Of a stretch of 64,000 bases of DNA, positions 17,160 through 26,882 are shown one piece after another. Location of the stretch: positions 1 to 64,000 of the forward strand of contig NZ_JAINVH010000043.1 in assembly GCF_020400825.1 (NCBI RefSeq). The letters run 5' to 3'. Position 1 is the stretch's first letter, and every line of letters starts with the position of its first letter. This DNA comes from Streptomyces sp. HPF1205 (GTDB lineage Bacteria > Actinomycetota > Actinomycetes > Streptomycetales > Streptomycetaceae). The position numbers were made by a program, and so were the translations under genes. The notes beneath the pieces are model-generated. The model was not told the origin of the DNA, ran no database searches, and saw only the letters and a program-made list of their open reading frames with translations.

Positions 17160-19811
17160 TCAGAGGAGGCCGGCACTCACGCCGTGCCAGCTCCCGTTGT
17201 CCCACCAGATCACGGAGACGCCGAAGGCTCCTTCAACGGTCTCGATCGCCCAAGGTTCGACCGGAGCGGATGCGCAGACGAGGAACGTACAGTCGACGGT
17301 ACGGGCCAGGCCGAAGCGGATCTCTGCTGCGCGTGTCGCCGCCTCGCGCAGATCGAGGTAGTTCGGTCTCTCGGCGTGGAGTACCTCGAAGAGGTGGGTG
17401 CCGGTGTCGTCGGAACGGATGATATCCGCGGTGGCGCTGTCCTCGGGTACCCCGCTTTCCCAGAGTTGCGCGAGGAGCTGGTGCCGGAGCCGCTCGTGAA
17501 CGGCCTGTCGGCGGTCGGCAGCCACCGCCGCCTGCAGGAAGTCCGCAAAGCCGGTCGGCGGACGTGTGCTGTTCGGTTCGACGATGCGGGACGACATGGT
17601 CGGCAGTGTTTCCTCGGAGGTGGGGGTAAGAGGCGGCGTGGGTCCAGACGAGGGCGCGGCTGTGCTCCGGTCCACGGGAGCGCCGGCGAGTGCAGCGGGG
17701 AGAACGGCGTGGTGGACGATGCTGAGCGTCTGGGTGCAGCGCGTCAACGCAACGTACAGAGCCCGAAGACCGGCAGCTGTGCCGGCAGAGATAGCAGCGG
17801 GCTCCACCACCACGATGTGATCGAATTCGATGCCTTTGGCCTCTTCGGGACGCAATACCGGCAATGGGTGGGCCGATGACACCTGCGCGAGGACCTCACG
17901 CAGGGCCGCGATGAGCATGTCGTCCTGCGGGGCAATGACGGCGGTGGATCTGCCGTCCTGTAGTTCGGTTAACCCGCTGACGCGCAGGGCGGTTGCTTCT
18001 GCCAGCAGGTCGGGGTCCGTCACCTGGGCTATGGTCACGGACCGTCCGTCGAGCCTGGGGCGGACAGACCACGCCATGGGCACACGGGGTGCGGCTGCCC
18101 GGGCGAGAGGCGCGACGAAGTCGGCGACCTCGGGGGGAAGGCGGAAACCGGTCTTCAAAACCTCGACGGTCCATGGTGAGCCGTCGGCGAGCAATGTGAT
18201 CAACTCGCGCCACGACTGGTACGTGTGGGGCCCGGAGGCCTGGGCCAGGTCACCGAGCACGGTCAACGAACCGGATGGGCAGCGACGACCCAGAGCGCGC
18301 GCCTGCATAGGCGTCAGGTCCTGTGCCTCATCGACCACGATGTGAGCATATGTACGATGACCGTCGGCCCCGTTCAGCAGCCAGTCCAGTTCGTCCAGGC
18401 ATACCAGATCGGAAGCGGTCCACATGGTCTTGCCGGCGCCCGTGTAGCGGAGGGCGTGGACTTCGTCGGCAGTTAGGAGCGGTGCGGCCTCAGCCAGGAG
18501 TCGCTGGCTCTTCAGGAGTTTGCTGTACACGTCCACGGCGTTCAGCCGCGGCCACACCCGTTGGATGAAGGTCGCGACTTCCTGGCTTGCCAGAATGTCC
18601 TGCGGTACCGCGGTGCGTACTGAGAGCAGTAGTTTTCCCGCGAGGCGCAGGCGGAAGCGATCTTGGCGCACGTTGTAGGGACCGGCTTCGCGCAGTACTT
18701 CACGGGCCAACGCGAGCAGCGGAGCGACATCGGTCTCGTAGCGGCGGCCCTTGCACATGAACCAGAACAGGGTCCGCTCTCCGTGAGCGTCCTCGACGAG
18801 GAGCGGGTCCACGCGTGAGCGGTGTGGCCGGCAATAAGCCTCGACGCCGCGGCGAAGGGTGTCGGCCATCCGATCGTCACCCTTGAGGAATCCCGCCTCG
18901 GACGAGTCCGCTGCCGTCGCCCGTCGGGGGCTGTCGCCTGTGAGAAGCCGGTCGATGGTCATGGTAGTCACGGCTCCACCGCCCAGAGCGGGCAGGACCT
19001 GCCCGGCATAGTCGAGAAAACCCTGATGCGGGCCCACCACGAGGACTTGGTCTGCCGAGCAGTGTTTGTTGTCGAGCAGCCACATCACTCGATAGAGGCC
19101 GACGGCCGTCTTACCGGTCCCTGGGCCGCCCTGGATGACAAGGGCCCCCGGGCGCTCGTGGGCCACCAGAAGGAGCTGTTCACGCTGCACTGTCTCGACG
19201 ATGTCGCGCATGGTTCCATCGCGTGGCAGGTCGAGGTCGTCGACCAGGAGATCGTGCAGCGATGGGGCAGACGCTTCCTCCGCCGGCTCCGCAGCAGCCT
19301 TCTCCCGGGTGTTCTCTGGCAGCTCGGACGCGGTGGACTGCGGAGAGTCCACGACATGATCATCCTCTGCCAGAGGGGGCTTGAAAACTGGCTCACGGCC
19401 GCTCAACAGGAGCTCGTCGAAGTAGTCGCTTACTCGACGCGGTGCGCGCTGCTTGAAACGGAGTTGCCGCCGCAGGACGACCTCACCAGGGTCGTCCTGC
19501 GTCGCCAGACGCCATTCGACGGCTTTCTGCGCAGCAGAGGAGAGGACAATCAGCTCGCGTTCCTCGTCCCACACTGCCCGCCGTCCAACGAGGAAGGACT
19601 CGTCGAAGCGGGTGCCGACGCGCATGAACACCAAGGGAGCGTCGCGGTCCGAAGAGGTGCCCGAAGCGCCGGGCGCAGGCATGTCGTTCTGCTCCCGGTA
19701 GGCCGCGTCGACCGCCGCATCAGTCGCGCCGCGCTGTTCGAGGCACGCGTACGCCAGATCCACGCCCTGCTGTTCCCGGGCTATGACCGCGCTCCGGTGT
19801 AATTTCGCCAT
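17160..19811 (-). CDS. HelD/UvrD-like superfamily 1 helicase
   Basis: 883 residues from ATG 19811, chosen because AGGAG lies 7 nt upstream and the next residues (MAKLHRSAVIAREQQGVDLAY) match HelD-like N-termini. Walker A is QGGPGTGKTAVGLYR (~230). Walker B is VVDEAQDLTPMQARALG (~490), followed by LTVLGDLAQA, VLKTGFRLP and the C-terminal RecA-like motifs EEAKGIEFDHIVVV and YVALTRC. After a Pro/Ser-rich linker there is an extra ~130-residue domain (ADIIRSDDTGTHLFEVLHA) not found in ordinary HelD, possibly a small nuclease-like or partner domain. HelD proteins release stalled RNA polymerase; in this island a role in defence alongside the TIGR04141 gene is plausible. It is 206 nt downstream of that gene. 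Confidence 0.8.
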   Translation of the reverse strand: MAKLHRSAVIAREQQGVDLAYACLEQRGATDAAVDAAYREQNDMPAPGASGTSSDRDAPLVFMRVGTRFDESFLVGRRAVWDEERELIVLSSAAQKAVEWRLATQDDPGEVVLRRQLRFKQRAPRRVSDYFDELLLSGREPVFKPPLAEDDHVVDSPQSTASELPENTREKAAAEPAEEASAPSLHDLLVDDLDLPRDGTMRDIVETVQREQLLLVAHERPGALVIQGGPGTGKTAVGLYRVMWLLDNKHCSADQVLVVGPHQGFLDYAGQVLPALGGGAVTTMTIDRLLTGDSPRRATAADSSEAGFLKGDDRMADTLRRGVEAYCRPHRSRVDPLLVEDAHGERTLFWFMCKGRRYETDVAPLLALAREVLREAGPYNVRQDRFRLRLAGKLLLSVRTAVPQDILASQEVATFIQRVWPRLNAVDVYSKLLKSQRLLAEAAPLLTADEVHALRYTGAGKTMWTASDLVCLDELDWLLNGADGHRTYAHIVVDEAQDLTPMQARALGRRCPSGSLTVLGDLAQASGPHTYQSWRELITLLADGSPWTVEVLKTGFRLPPEVADFVAPLARAAAPRVPMAWSVRPRLDGRSVTIAQVTDPDLLAEATALRVSGLTELQDGRSTAVIAPQDDMLIAALREVLAQVSSAHPLPVLRPEEAKGIEFDHIVVVEPAAISAGTAAGLRALYVALTRCTQTLSIVHHAVLPAALAGAPVDRSTAAPSSGPTPPLTPTSEETLPTMSSRIVEPNSTRPPTGFADFLQAAVAADRRQAVHERLRHQLLAQLWESGVPEDSATADIIRSDDTGTHLFEVLHAERPNYLDLREAATRAAEIRFGLARTVDCTFLVCASAPVEPWAIETVEGAFGVSVIWWDNGSWHGVSAGLL

Positions 19812-20017
19812 GGGCGCCGCTCCTGACCGTGCTCTGTGGTGGCCCTGAGCCCCATCGTCTGCGTCTCGGGGCGATAATAGGTTCTTCACGCTTTCTGCGC
19901 TCCATCGATGCAAAATCGTCACAACGCATCCCGGGTGCTGAACAGAGGGCCTCTGGCCTCACTGCCGAGCGCGGTCTGGCGTCCTGTCCGAGGGTCCTCC
20001 CAGGGCAACCGCCGTCC

Positions 20018-21708
20018 TCAGCGGCGGATCGGCACGATCTCGACGTCGGCGTTCATCGCGCGGAGCCTGCGTACCGACTGGAGAAGGGACACCTGGGCGA
20101 AGGCGAAAAGAGAGTCGACGGTGACGTCCTGGCCACCCTTCAGGAGGATGCCGAAGGCTACGCGCAGGCTGCCGAAGTCCTCCAGCATGCGGTGCCCGGG
20201 CGTGTGCGCGGCCACCTGCCGAGGAACTGGCTGCGGATCCGCCCGTCGCCGCGGAGGGTCTCGACGGCGGTCACTGCCTGGGCGAAGAGGTGGTTGAGCG
20301 GCGCGGTGCCCGTGCTGGATGTGGCTTTCTTGACGCAGATCAGCTGATTCTCTGGACCGAGAAGGTCGCAGATCTCCAGGCCGCCCCCGTTGAACTTGCC
20401 GGTGACGATGCTCTTCTTGTCGAAGAGGATGTAGCCCGTGCGCTCGGCTGCGCGCTCGTTGTACCAGCCTTCATCGTGCTTGTCGCGCCCCTTGCTGTCG
20501 CGTTCGCCTTCGGGCCACGGGGGCAGGACGACGGTCGGTTCCTTGCCGAAGAGTTCCTGCAGTTCCTCTTCCAGGGTTTCGATGAACCCTTCCCCGACCT
20601 CGTACCACTTTCCCTGGCCGTAGAAGCAGCGGTCGGTCGCGACCGGGATGTCGGCAATGAGCCAATCCCGGCCCTTTGTAGAGGCACTCGCCGGCGTCCG
20701 CTGGTCGTCGTCGCTGTACATCATGACCTGGACCTGGCCGAGGGCCTTCATACGGTGGCCCTCCTCGGCGTCCCGTATCGAGTCCAGCAGCGCAGGCAGA
20801 TCCATGTCGGTCGTGGTCACGCTGCGGGCTCCGCGGGTGAGGCGGAAGGACTGCGCGGAGCCGAAGCCCTCCTGGCACGACTCCGGAACGCCGATCGCCA
20901 GACGGGGACTGTCCGGATCAGTGAGCAGCCGTTCCAGGACGGCCTGGGCATCGGTGGCTTTCCGGCCCCGAGGATCGAGTGCGCGCACACGGGCGACGAA
21001 ACCGAGTTCCGGAAGTGGCTCCTCACGTGCGCACACCTCCTCGACGGCACGCAGGTCGCTGAGGAATTCCTCCGGGCTGGTGGCCAGGGGCAGCTTGATG
21101 GTCGACTCGGCGCACTCGACCTTGACGCGCTGCGCCCTGCCCGAGCGCAGGGACGTCAGTTCTATGCCGCTGACCGTTCCGCAGATGCGGCGGACGATGG
21201 CGCCGAACCGGTCGAGTCCGAAGCCGTCGATGCGCTCGCCACGGGCGACCGAGTACTCATCGACGCGTCCGCGCCCGTCCATGATCTGATTGCGGACCTT
21301 GATGACGCCCGCCTCGTCCAGGCAGCGGGTGGCGAACTCGAGCCCGAAATCGTCGTCCCGGAAGTACGGGTCGAGCATGTGGGCGCCGACGCCGTAGCTG
21401 AGTGCGTAGACGCCCTGCCCGGTACGCATGAGGACGAGCCCGGCGGCGGAGTGGCTGCGCTCGTTCACCTGGAGCCCGGTGATGCCCTCGACGGCCGAGC
21501 ACCAGTCGGCCCTGTCTCGGGGCACTCCGCCAGTGACCAGCAGACCCTCGATTCCCTCGCGGGAGCACTCCCGCACCTGGTAACCAGGGCGCTCGAGGTA
21601 GTTGCTGCGGACGAAGCCACGCAGCTCGACGGTGCGGTCGGCCGGAACGGCGAGACGGTGAAGAGTGGATTTGCGCGTCGCGGCTGTCTTGCGGCTCTGG
21701 CTGCTCAT
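20018..21708 (-). pseudogene. TIGR04141/DUF6119-family protein, one-base frameshift near the C-terminus
   Basis: A sporadically distributed family of unknown biochemistry often seen in phage-defence contexts. ATG 21708 has GGAGGAG 7 nt upstream and begins MSSQSRKTAATRKSTLHRL. Family-like stretches include YALSYGVGAHMLDPYFRDDDFGL (split: YALSYGVGAHML, FRDDDFGLEFATR), ADIPVATDRCFYGQGKWYEV and GLEICDLLGPENQLICVKK. Near base 20215 the reading leaves RSQFL and should continue as AAHTPGHRMLEDFGSLRVAF in another frame, ending at 20018. The span of 1,691 nt is one short of 564 codons, so a single base is missing. Uncorrected, the protein ends in 21 unrelated residues at 20158. Sequence error is quite possible. 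Confidence 0.75.
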
Positions 21709-21827
21709 GAAGCGGCTCCTCCAGACTGATCGGTACTTCGTTGTTCGCGAGTGGTTCGGGAGGCATGCGGGGCCGGCTCGACCCCTGCGAACCGAGGCTC
21801 GGCGTGGGTCAGTGGTCCCCCTACCGC

Positions 21828-22412
21828 TCAGCCGACCTTGGTCCAGTCCTCGCAGCCCTGGGTCTTGAAGACCTCGCCTTTCTTGACCGTCACCCGGCCG
21901 GTTCCGGTCGGGGTGCCGTTCGCGATGATCGAGTCGAACTCGCCGCTGGAGTCCTTGTCCCGCTCCCAGTAGCACAGCCCATCGGCCGGTCCCGAGGTCT
22001 TGTACGTGCCGGGCTTCATGTCCTGGCCGACGAGGTACTCGCCGTCGCCGGAGACCTCGGGAGCGGCTACGGGCTTGGGCGGCGGCGTGGTCGTCGGTTT
22101 CGGCTCCCGCGTCTGCGTCGTGGGCTCGGCCGTGGTCACCGCCGGTGCGGGGGCGGCGGTCCTGGACCCGGCATCCGCCGAGACGGTCGGCCGCGTGGCG
22201 GTCGGTTCGGGACTCGCGGCCTGTGCGTCGCCCGCTTTGCCGCCGCCGGCCAACCCGGCTCCGAGGCCCAGCGCGACGAGCGCGACCGCGCCGTGGGTGA
22301 ACCAGGTCCTGCTGCGCCACGGCTTCCTGGCAGGCGGCGTCGCGGGTGGCAGGTGTCTCCAGCCCTCTCCGGAGGGCCGACCGAACGGGGACTGCGGGGG
22401 CGGGGTGGGCAT
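21828..22412 (-). CDS. Membrane-anchored protein with extracytoplasmic domain
   Basis: 194 residues from ATG 22412, with GGAGGA 6 nt upstream. A short Pro-rich cytoplasmic tail is followed by one membrane segment (WFTHGAVALVALGLGAGLAGG, i.e. GAVALVALGLGAGLAG), a Thr/Pro-rich linker of ~60 residues, and a C-terminal domain reading VGQDMKPGTYKTSGPADG, CYWERDKDSSGEFDSIIANG and VFKTQGCEDW. The last domain is common on Streptomyces surface proteins and carries two cysteines likely to pair. It precedes the TIGR04141 gene on the same strand by 119 nt. Function unknown. Confidence 0.7.
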   Translation of the reverse strand: MPTPPPQSPFGRPSGEGWRHLPPATPPARKPWRSRTWFTHGAVALVALGLGAGLAGGGKAGDAQAASPEPTATRPTVSADAGSRTAAPAPAVTTAEPTTQTREPKPTTTPPPKPVAAPEVSGDGEYLVGQDMKPGTYKTSGPADGLCYWERDKDSSGEFDSIIANGTPTGTGRVTVKKGEVFKTQGCEDWTKVG

Positions 22413-22634
22413 GCGGATTCCTCCGGTGTGTGTGGTGTGGTGCGCGGCGCCCGCGGTGCGGGAGACCTCTCCAAGTGGTGCGACGCCTGGCGTGCCACCG
22501 CGGGGAGGTACGGGGTGGGGGCGGAACGGGCGCACGACGTCGTAGGGCGACCGGCGTATTGCGGAGCCGGCCGACTACCCTCGCCGTGGGAGCGTCACTA
22601 GCTAAGCAAGTCAGTGAAAGCGTTGTCAATCAAA

Positions 22635-22662
22635 TTGCAGCGTTTGACGAGCGTGCTAAAGT
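22635..22662 (+). promoter_or_regulatory. Possible sigma-70-type promoter of the methylase gene
   Basis: TTGCAG (22635-22640), 16 bases, then TAAAGT (22657-22662) lies in a locally AT-rich stretch of the divergent intergenic region, 47 nt before the methylase ATG. The hexamers are imperfect matches, so this is a weak prediction. Confidence 0.25.
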
Positions 22663-22709
22663 GTTTACGTCCGTCACCCGTTGGCCCGAGAGGTGCAGGA
22701 CCCCACACC

Positions 22710-24490
22710 ATGCCCCAGCAGCCACCAGCCCCTCCGTCCACCTCGGCGCACGTGACCGCCGCCGAGATCTCCCGCATCGCAGGGGTCACGCGCGCCACCG
22801 TCAGCAACTGGCGTCGCCGCCACGACGACTTCCCCGCCCCCAGCGGGGGTACGGAGAGCAGCCCGCTCTACGACCTGACGGCAATTCAGGCATGGCTACT
22901 GGGGCGCGGACACACCTCCAGTGCCTCGCCGGCCGAGGAGCTTCACACGGCGCTGCGCCTGCTCGGACCCGGCTCGGGTGTGATCGGGCGGCTGTTCCTG
23001 GTGGTGGCAGCCGTATCCCGGCTCAAGCCCGAGGAACTGGCCGAACTCGCCACCGCGCCCGACGACCAGCTCATCGCCGCAGTGCAGAAGGCCGCGGGTG
23101 AACTCCCGGCTGCCGTGCCGGAGCCCGAGCCGGTCCGCTATAGCCCGGGCGACGCGGGCGCGATCCGTGCACTGCTCGATTGCGTTCGTGCGGCCGGACC
23201 GCAGGCCGCCCTCGACGTCCTCGCCGAGCGCGAGTTGGATGAAGGTGCCGCAAGCGGCGTCTACCAGACCCCGGAGGGCCTGGCCCTGCTCATGGCTCGG
23301 CTGCTGCCGGCCGGCACCACCCGGATCCTCGATCCCGCCTGCGGAAGCGGCACGCTGCTGGCCGCCGCGGCCTGGCAGGGCGCACGGGAGCTGTTCGGTC
23401 AGGACACGCTGGCCGTCCAGGTGCAGCGGAGCGCGGTCCGGCTCCTCATCGCCGTCCCTGAGGCCGACGTGGTGATCCGCTCCGGCGACAGCCTGCGCGA
23501 CGACGCCTTCCCCGACGTCACCGTCGACGCCGTCCTGTCCAACCCGCCCTTCGCCGACCGCGACTGGGGCCACGACGAGCTGGCATACGACCCCAGATGG
23601 GCGTACGGGGTCCCGCCGCGTTCCGAATCCGAGCTGGCCTGGGCGCAGCACGCCCTCGCTCACCTGGCGGTCGGCGGCCACGCGGTCATGCTGCTGCCGC
23701 CCGCGCTGGCCTTCCGCTCCTCGGGTCGCCGTATCCGCGCGGAACTCATCCGCAGCGGGGCGCTGCGGGCCGTTGTCTCCCTGCCGGCCCGTGCCGCATA
23801 CCCGCTCCACATCGGCGTGCAGATCTGGGTACTCCAGCGCCCCGAGCCGGGCGCCGCGGACCGTACGACAGTGCTGTTCGTCGACGGGGAAGGCGAGCAG
23901 CGGGACGGCGGCGCGGGCATGCCGTCCGCCACCGATAAGGCCGGCAGCCGTGGCGGCACACACCCCCGCCGAACCGGCTCCTCCTCCGGCTCGGCTGCCC
24001 CCGCCTCGTCCCTCTCCGCCGTCTCCCTCGACTGGGCGGGGCTGACCGACCGGGTCCTCGCCCAGTGGGCCGCGTTCACTGCTGCCCCCGACACTTACGC
24101 GGGCGAGCCCGGCGTCGCCCGCGCGGTGCCGCTCGTCGAGCTCCTCGACGACATCGTCGACGTCACCCCGGCCCGCCATGTGCGGGCGACCGCGGGCGAC
24201 ATCGACCCGGCGGCCCTGGCACGGCGCGTCCACGACCTGTACGGGCAACTGGTCGAGCAGGTCGCCGCCCTGGCAGCCGCATCCGACTCCAGCGAGTTGC
24301 AGCCGTCGGGGGCCTCGGCCCGCGAGTGGCGTACGGCGACCGTCTCCGACCTGGCGCGCAGGGGGGCCCTGACCGTGCTGCGGGCAGCGACGCCCGGCAC
24401 ACGGGGCTCCAAGGGCGCCGCCGCCCCCACCGTGGACCGGCCGGTTCTCACTGCCCGGGACATCTCGGCCGGGAGTCCCCCGTCCGGGAC
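22710..24490 (+). pseudogene. N-6 adenine DNA methylase (HsdM-like), C-terminus lost by deletion
   Basis: An N-terminal HTH (AAEISRIAGVTRATVSNWRRR) is followed at ~residues 175-430 by the methylase fold: motif I DPACGSGTLLAAA, motif IV LSNPPFADRDWG, then HALAHLAVGGHAVMLLPP. A specificity-like segment (VSDLARRGALTVLRA, PVLTARDISAG) begins near the end. At about 24480-24490 homology switches to an HsdR C-terminus in a different frame. Translated through, the methylase frame runs on to 25298 with low-complexity nonsense. Start ATG 22710 gives the HTH near the N-terminus. The gene would methylate adenines for self-marking; the missing tail may abolish target recognition. Confidence 0.8.
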
Positions 24491-25176
24491 TGTACCGGCT
24501 GCTGTCTCCAGCCGTGGCCCGCTTCACCGCGCTCCAGGACAGCGACGACGAGGACGATCAGCAGACGGCGGAGGACTTCCGCGCCGACCTCAACGACTAT
24601 GTCAGGAAGTACGGCTTCCTCGTGCAGATCGTCCCCTACCGGGACGCGGAACTGGAGCGGCTGCACCTCTACGGCCGCTACCTCCTCAACCGGCTGCCCC
24701 GTGGCGGGGACGGCGGCGTGGACATAGGCGAGATCGAGCTCAGCCACCTGCGGGTGGAGAAGACCGGCGAGTACGACATGGCCCTCACCGTCGAGGGACC
24801 GACGACGATGCCGGGCTTCGCCGACGGGGCGGGCGGCGCACAGGAGCCGGAGAAGTCGCTGCTGTCGGAGCTGATCGACAAGTTCAACGAATGCTTCGGC
24901 ACGGATTTCACCGAGCAGGACGTCATCCGGCCCTTCGAGGAGGCCATGGCCGACCCGAAGGTACGGGCGGCGGCCGTCGTCAACGGCGAGGAGAACTTCG
25001 GGCTCGTCTTCGACCCGGTCTTCGCCGACAAGATGGCCGACCACTTCGACTCCGTCGCCGACATGGGCCGCCAGTACTTCGGCCCCGACAAGGGCTTCAA
25101 GTCCAGCCTGGACCGCAGCGCCCGCAAGGCAGCCTGGCGGATGATCCGCCGCGAGGAAGGCCTGGACGACGTATGA
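24484..25176 (+). pseudogene. Type I restriction HsdR C-terminal remnant
   Basis: From LYRLLSPAVARFTALQD onwards this frame matches the C-terminal helical domain of HsdR subunits: YGFLVQIVPYRDAELERLHL, LLNRLPRGGDGGVDIGE, SLLSELIDKFNECFGTDFTE, VNGEENFGLVFDPVF and MGRQYFGPDKGF. The helicase and nuclease parts, about three quarters of a normal HsdR, are missing. It begins directly at the methylase break, so one deletion removed the end of the methylase and the start of hsdR. GTG 24514 could allow a 220-residue product, but no motor or nuclease remains. Confidence 0.8.
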
Positions 25177-25321
25177 CGGGTACGCCCCGGCCCGCCCATG
25201 CCAACCGGGGTACTCCCTGGGCTCGCCGTAGCCGTGCGGAGAAGACGGCTGACACGCTGGTGCGGGCCGCCGAAGCGTTATGCACCCCTCAACCATGAGA
25301 ATCCACCCTCAGGAACGGGCG

Positions 25322-26581
25322 ATGGACAACGAGATTCAGCTGATCAGCGACGGCGACGGACTGGCGGTCATCGGAAATCCGACGGATGTCGACCGCTTCC
25401 TCGCCTCCGAGGGACTGGCCTCGAAGGACCTCGGACTGCAACGGCTCAAGTCCGTCGCCGGTATCGGGGCTGCAGCGGCGCAGGCAGGTTCGGAGATCGC
25501 CGCCAACTCCGGTCGCTGGGTGAAGCTGACGCGGGAGTCGGCACAGCGGATCCAGAAGTACGGGCTGAGGAAGAGCTCGAAGACGGGTCTCAGCACAGGT
25601 GTGGTGAGGGGGCAGAAAGGCCAGATCAGGGGATTCCTCGAATTTGCGAAAGGGCCCCGATCGCTCCTGACCAACCCGGAGATGCTCGCCGGCGCCGCGG
25701 GGATCATGGCGCAGGTCGCGATGCAGCAGAGCATGGCCGAGATCACCGACTATCTCGCCACGATCGACGAGAAGGTCGACGACGTGCTGCGCGCCCAGAA
25801 GGACACGGCTTTGGCCCGCATGATCGGAGTGGGCTTCGTCATCGAGGAGACCATGACCATCCGGGAGAAACGAGGCAGGGTCGACGAGATCATGTGGTCG
25901 AAGGTGCAGACCGCGCCGACGACGATCGCCGATACCCAGGCCTACGCGTTGCGCCAACTCGACGCACTCGCGGAGAAGATGGAAGGCAAGGCCAAGATCG
26001 GTGATCTCGCGGCGACGGCCAAGGAAGCCGAGTCGACAGCCCGGGAGTGGCTCGCAGTGCTGGCTCGCTGCTTCCAGTTGAAGGACGCGATCGCTGTGCT
26101 CGAACTCGACCGGGTGCTGGACGCGTCCCCGGAGGAGTTGGACGGGCATCGTCTCGGGCTGAAGGCCGCCCGGCAGGATCGGCTGGAGCACATCGCGCGG
26201 AGCACCGAGCGCCTGGTGGCCCGGATGAACGCGGCTGCCGATTCGGCGAACGCGAAGGTGCTGCTGAACCCGAACAAGTCCCCGGCCGTGGTCCAGTCGA
26301 GCAACCTTGTCGCTGCCGGTGTCCATGACTTCTACGAGCGGCTCGGGATCGAGTCCGGTCGCCAGTCATCGGAGGAGAGACGATGGGCGGACGCGGCCAT
26401 GGAAGCGAGGGACAAGGCGCTTGAGGTCGGAGCTAAGGGTGTCGATGCCGCCAGGAGCCTTGGCAACGACACCCTCGACCGGGCCAGTTCCGCAGTGGGC
26501 AAGTTGTCCAGCGGGATCACCGGGCAAGCGCGCCGTTGGCTCGGGGATGGGGACCAGGAGGAGCGCGATGCGGAGCGCTGA
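25322..26581 (+). CDS. All-helical protein of unknown function in the defence island
   Basis: 419 residues from ATG 25322, with AGGA 7 nt upstream; an earlier ATG at 25280 lacks a clear ribosome site. The protein opens with MDNEIQLISDGDGLAVIGN, and residues ~40-70 (GIGAAAAQAGSEIAANSG) and ~120-150 (EMLAGAAGIMAQVAMQQSMAE) are Ala/Gly-rich and could insert in a membrane. The rest is predicted helical and coiled-coil-like (KVDDVLRAQKDTAL, TAKEAESTAREWLAVL). No family was recognised. It lies between the broken methylase/hsdR and the kinase gene on the same strand; the pattern of hydrophobic helix plus coiled coils would fit a pore- or scaffold-type effector, but that is speculation. Confidence 0.6.
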   Translation: MDNEIQLISDGDGLAVIGNPTDVDRFLASEGLASKDLGLQRLKSVAGIGAAAAQAGSEIAANSGRWVKLTRESAQRIQKYGLRKSSKTGLSTGVVRGQKGQIRGFLEFAKGPRSLLTNPEMLAGAAGIMAQVAMQQSMAEITDYLATIDEKVDDVLRAQKDTALARMIGVGFVIEETMTIREKRGRVDEIMWSKVQTAPTTIADTQAYALRQLDALAEKMEGKAKIGDLAATAKEAESTAREWLAVLARCFQLKDAIAVLELDRVLDASPEELDGHRLGLKAARQDRLEHIARSTERLVARMNAAADSANAKVLLNPNKSPAVVQSSNLVAAGVHDFYERLGIESGRQSSEERRWADAAMEARDKALEVGAKGVDAARSLGNDTLDRASSAVGKLSSGITGQARRWLGDGDQEERDAER

Positions 26582-26882
26582 GCGAGCGGTGCCCGAAACC
26601 GCACCGGCGGCTCACCGGCCGTAGCGACATCAACGGGCCCTCCGCGGCACCGGCCGCGGCATGCTCCTGCTCGAGCACCTCGCCGTTTGCTGGGGCCGGC
26701 AACCGCGCCGGGGGAACGCCGGCAAGAAGGCCAGGGCGGAGACGTCCTGCCGGGACATAGCCGACCGGCCGCCGTACCGCCGCTCACGAACCCTGCCGTA
26801 TTGCTGGCCTGGACGGCGGATCGAGGCGGCGGCCACTATCGATTTCTGACCGTAACCGTTCATCACGCACACCGGGGGCAAG

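Noticed and set aside
24491..25298. In-frame continuation of the methylase to give an 894-residue protein
   Set aside because: After about 24490 this frame is Arg/Pro/Gly-rich nonsense, while a neighbouring frame holds the real HsdR tail.
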